Below are positions 60,316 through 64,000 of a DNA stretch of 64,000 bases, piece after piece. A model generated the notes under the pieces. That model ran no database searches. It saw nothing but the letters and a program-made list of their open reading frames with translations, and was not told where the DNA came from. Position numbers and translations under genes: made by a program. Position 1 is the stretch's first letter; each line of letters begins with the position of its first letter. The DNA is taken from contig CM055100.1 in assembly GCA_029204225.1 (NCBI GenBank), forward strand, positions 3,883,089 to 3,947,088, read 5' to 3'. Source of the stretch: Diphasiastrum complanatum (taxonomy: Eukaryota; Streptophyta; Lycopodiopsida; Lycopodiales; Lycopodiaceae).

Positions 60316-60702
60316 GATGAGCCGCGGGGCAGCGAATTTAGCTACAAGGTTGTACTGTAACGTCAGATGAACGATACATGACGAATGAAATATGGTTGCA
60401 AGCCTGTACTATGGCTCAAAATCTGCTTGTTCTTAATCAATCGGATGATGCCACGTGTCCGATATCACTGCTCACCAATCTCAACACGTAGATTAAGATT
60501 ATGTAAGGAAAGACTTGAGGTATCAAGACATCCTTCTTGTTCCAACCTTGGCCTTGCCCTCAGGCTCTTCCCCTCACATGCAGGAAGGTAGGGCCTTTCC
60601 TTGGAAATCTTATGACAAAAAAGCCTTAAAAAAAAAATTGGCACTTCAAAATGAGAATTGGGGGGCATTCAAAAAGGCGAAGGGGACTTACTACTAGTCC
60701 TC

Positions 60703-60703
<1 letters not shown>

Positions 60704-60756
<53 letters not shown>
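60704..60756. repeat. (CT)n microsatellite upstream of the carbonic anhydrase gene
   Basis: About 53 bp of CT repeats, ending 145 bases before the start codon, so probably in the promoter or 5' untranslated region. CT-rich tracts are common near plant gene starts. A regulatory role is not shown. Confidence 0.9.
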
Positions 60757-60760
<4 letters not shown>

Positions 60761-60900
60761 TAAACGTGAGCACCCATAATAGCTACTCTTCGATCCTCAC
60801 AGTCAAAAGGTTAGCATCGTGTTTCTTAGCTTGCAGAGACTTGAACAATTTTCCTTCACAAATCAGGATCATTATTCTGATGTGATCACGTAGAGTAGAG

Positions 60901-62596
60901 ATGGAGGCTGTGCAAAGGTCATGGGTTATGATCACTTGCCACTTGTCCATGCTTTTTCTCAGCTGTGGCTTTCAACAGGTTGGCACCAGCAATTATGTAC
61001 GTGCTTTTCCGAGCTGGATCTTTACTCGCATACGATATTTAGCGATTGTGATTTGCTTGTTGTTTGTGCAGGATCGACTCAGGCAGAAGATCGTGGGCTC
61101 GAGTACAGACGAGGCACTGCATAGCTCAGGTATAAGTCTGAATTACTATTGCTAGCAAGAAAAAGCTACTGCTTGGATGTATATGAGTGGCTGACGAGCT
61201 GAGCATTGTGTGTCGTGTGGCTGTTCTCACTGGTTCCGATTTCTGAAGGTGACTGGAGCTATGGCTGCAAAGATGATCGATGTGGGCCTTCTCACTGGGG
61301 CGATCTTTCACCAGATTGGGAACTTTGTAAGACCGGCAAGCAGCAATCACCCATTAATATTGCCACATTTGATGTTGTGGCCAATCCAAATCTTTTGCCT
61401 TTCGATGTTGTTTGTGAGAATACTCCTGAGACCATTGGTGCTAACTACACAAATGATGGGCACAATTTCAAGGTGAAATACTCGTTGATACAAGAGTAAA
61501 AGAATTATATTTATTCTCATTTTTGTAGAACAACTTTCTTGATTTTCTATTTAGCAATTCATCCACACCATCGATCAAATATACTTCCCTGGATAAAATG
61601 TGTCAATTCCATTCTTTATGGATTCTTTTTGTTTGCAGATGTTCCGTCGGGGAATAAGTGTTGTAATAGATGGCACAAATTACACCTTCAGCCATCTTAC
61701 TTTCAAAGCTCCCAGTGAACACACCTTTGATGGAGTCCAGTAAGTCTTAAAGAGTTTGCTCATACAGGCATAGTTTCTTTTATTTATCCTATCTCATACA
61801 AGATCCAAGTAACCTCATTGCATTAGATTTTTCATGTGTTTGATCTATGCAGAGCAGCATTTGAAGCACAGATCCTGTGGAAGTCTGATTCTGGTGCTTA
61901 TGCGGGTCATGCATGGCTCTATGACTACAACCCTGATGAATCTGACAACCCCTACCTCATGAGGGTATATAATCCAGCTCTTCATTCAGTCTGTACAAAA
62001 CTCTTCTTTTCTAGCGAATATTATTTGGAAGTAAAGTTTTGAGGTAAAAAGATCAATCTTTATGGTTGAATTCTTTTTGCAGTACCTACAATTTCTTCCT
62101 CTCCTCCATGAAAAGGGTAAAACTTTAGTGAACGAATCCACTCCTTTTGAGCTTCCTGAGGTTGATATCTATCCTTACTACCGCTACATCGGCTCTCTTA
62201 CTACTCCTCCGTGCACCGAAGGAGTATTATGGACAGTTGACAAAAGGGTAAAACTCAACTGCTTGACGTTCCATCTAACATTTTCAACCTATTAGAAAAA
62301 TATATGCATGTCTTTATTTGTGGCACTCAGATCTGGGATTGAAAACTTGTCTTACTACATTGCAGGTTTACACTATATCCGAGAAGCAAGAGAAGGATCT
62401 TGTTGCTGCTTTGAAGGTATTAACCCCAAATAATTTAACTTCTTTTGATTCTTCTTTATTTGCTTTGTATGTTATCCATACCAAAGACTGTCTAGATAGA
62501 CAATGGAATCAACAAAACTATCTGCTCATGCAGGGGTTCAGCAACCGCCCAGTTCAACCCACTAATGGCAGAGCAGTGTTTGGTTCAGTTTATTAA
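60901..62596 (+). CDS. Alpha-type carbonic anhydrase homologue lacking zinc ligands
   Basis: Eight exons join in phase with GT..AG introns: 60901-60978, 61072-61129, 61249-61472, 61639-61739, 61853-61964, 62083-62247, 62366-62416, 62534-62596 (TAA). The product is 283 residues, the usual plant size. A hydrophobic N-terminus ([16 protein letters not shown]) predicts a signal peptide. Alpha-CA landmarks are [34 protein letters not shown] (shuttle-type His), [21 protein letters not shown] and [10 protein letters not shown]. The two cysteines of the plant disulfide are present. However, HxH before PSEH reads T-F-K and the third ligand (ELHxVH) reads E-A-Q-I-L-W, so all three zinc histidines are lost. 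CO2 hydration is therefore unlikely; it resembles animal carbonic-anhydrase-related proteins. No frame defect was seen, so it appears to be under selection or recent. Confidence 0.88.
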
Positions 62597-63002
62597 CATG
62601 TGCATTTGGCCTGATCCCTGAAGAAAATTCTTGTAATGTAAGATTGAATGACAATCTATACTTTCCAAGGTGATGTTCAATGTTGAAAGACTCTTGCAGT
62701 GTCTTAGCTTGCTCAACTTTTGTTTCCTAAATGCTATGGTGCTTCTTCGGCATCATTTGCTGTATAAAGTAGGAGGATGGCGATCCATGTCAATTTTTGA
62801 TATATATAATGTCTCAATGATGATGCATGTCAATTTTGCTATAATGCACATATCAATGGTGATGCATGTTAATTTTGCTATAAAGCATGTTTCATTTGTG
62901 CTTCTCAATGCATTGTTATTCACCCTTTCTTTGCAGTAGATATGATTTTAAGTGCCCAATATATTATCATGAAATACATGTGTTGCTATAAAGGATTGCA
63001 TT

Positions 63003-63051
<49 letters not shown>

Positions 63052-64000
63052 GCTACGTGCAATCATATGAATAAAGGGTTGCATAAAGGAGTAAAAATAC
63101 AAGATGCTCGTTTGAAGGATTGGAACTTTGGTCCTTCGTGACGACTTCGCCATGTATTATTTATGGAGTAGCTCCTTGGTGGAGGCAATCTTGCTCCTTA
63201 TTTTAATCCTTTGAGGACTTCTGATCTGTACATATTCATTCTTCAACAAGCCACTTGAAAAGTGTGCATAAATGCATTGTTGTTCAGACAGTTTGCAGTT
63301 TTACATGCAAATTTTGACAGTATGTAGAAATACATAGAAATTCAGACATTCTAAAATTGGATAGAATGAACAAATTCGAGCATGTTCAAAGCCAATCGAA
63401 GGATGTTCAAGCAAAATTTGAAAAAATCCAGATCTTCTAAAACTCAGACAATGTTCAGTGAAGTTCGAACAAATTCAAATGTTCAGTGAAGTTCGAACAA
63501 ATTTAAATTCATGCAACTGTTGTAACCTTATTCAAATTTTTCATGATCACTCATGATTCTTTTTTTTTTTTTCTGATCTGTTAAAAAAATAATATCATTG
63601 TTGTACGATCATGATTCTATAGCAAATAGTGACCACTGTCAATTATCTCACTTCAGTATGTACACAGAAAGCTTAACTTGCTCTCATGATTGGTCTAGCT
63701 TAAATTGTGTAAATGTTTTACTATGGTAAAGTTACTGTTTACAAGATTAGATTACCAATTAAGCCTCTAGTTTGATTTCTATATAGAGAGCATGAACTCA
63801 GAGTAGTCAGCATGAAGCAACATCTTCACTAACTAATAGCAAGATCATTGCGGTACAGTGCACATACACCTTGAGCTTAATGAAGCGCCTCACTACTAGA
63901 TTGATCATACATAGTACTAAAAAAAACCATGCTTCCTATTTAGGAATCAATGATATGAAGTACTCTTTAAGTAGCTCCATTATACATATTTGTTTATTGC
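62597..64000. other. 3' flank of the carbonic anhydrase gene, no further gene seen
   Basis: AT-rich. A TGATGCATGTCAATTTTGCTATAA-type unit repeats near 62.82-62.88 kb. A (CT)n run is at 63006-63050. A 27-28 bp tandem duplication (GTTCAGTGAAGTTCGAACAA) is near 63.45-63.51 kb. No coding sequence is supported. Confidence 0.45.
63006..63050. repeat. (CT)n microsatellite
   Basis: About 45 bp of uninterrupted CT dinucleotides. Confidence 0.95.

Noticed and set aside
60658-60885. 75-codon ORF with a long Leu-Ser run
   Set aside because: It is the translation of the (CT)n microsatellite.

Overview
The window looks like nuclear DNA of a land plant. Evidence: spliced genes with GT..AG introns; chloroplast-type and secreted plant gene families (a plant alpha-type carbonic anhydrase, a plant MsrA copy, a CCB4-like exon); and dense Ty1/copia, Ty3/gypsy and LINE relics whose LTR elements use the plant initiator-tRNA-Met primer site TGGTATCAGAGC. 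The amount of nested, decayed retroelement DNA suggests a large genome. A seed-free vascular plant such as a fern is my guess, but the sequence does not prove it.

Layout. 0-3.4 kb: four minus-strand coding segments of an unrecognised, decaying gene or element; the first runs off the left edge. 3.4-5.3 kb: no recognisable gene. 5.3-6.9 kb: LTR-element leader with tandem repeats, plus one LTR. 7.6-9.4 kb: several in-phase exons of an unrecognised minus-strand gene, next to a 0.3 kb hairpin-rich insertion (9.5-9.8 kb). 10.1-19.2 kb: a minus-strand gypsy element split by a younger plus-strand chromovirus with almost identical LTR copies. 19.6-21.0 kb: a LINE 3' part abutting a 5' copia element (21.0-23.8 kb). 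24.8-25.3 kb: an MsrA pseudogene among retroelement leaders, then an LTR (26.6-27.0 kb). 28.8-30.3 kb: two related LTRs facing each other. 33-36 kb: LINE endonuclease and gypsy scraps. 36.3-40.7 kb: a copia element with a 3' LTR. 40.8-42.3 kb: a second LINE of the same family. 42.4-43.5 kb: gypsy scraps. 44.3-44.7 kb: CCB4-like exons. 46.2-46.8 kb: an unrecognised coding exon interrupted by an 85 bp tRNA-derived SINE with perfect target duplications. 48.5-53.7 kb: a large LTR element without retroviral genes and with an internal minisatellite. 54-60 kb: mostly unannotated AT-rich DNA with small relics and microsatellites. 60.9-62.6 kb: the only intact gene, an eight-exon alpha carbonic anhydrase homologue of 283 residues.

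The most interesting result is that this carbonic anhydrase keeps the fold motifs, the paired cysteines and an intact spliced frame, but has lost all three zinc-binding histidines. It is probably a carbonic-anhydrase-related protein with a non-catalytic role. The host genes do not form a pathway; most of the window is mobile-element history.
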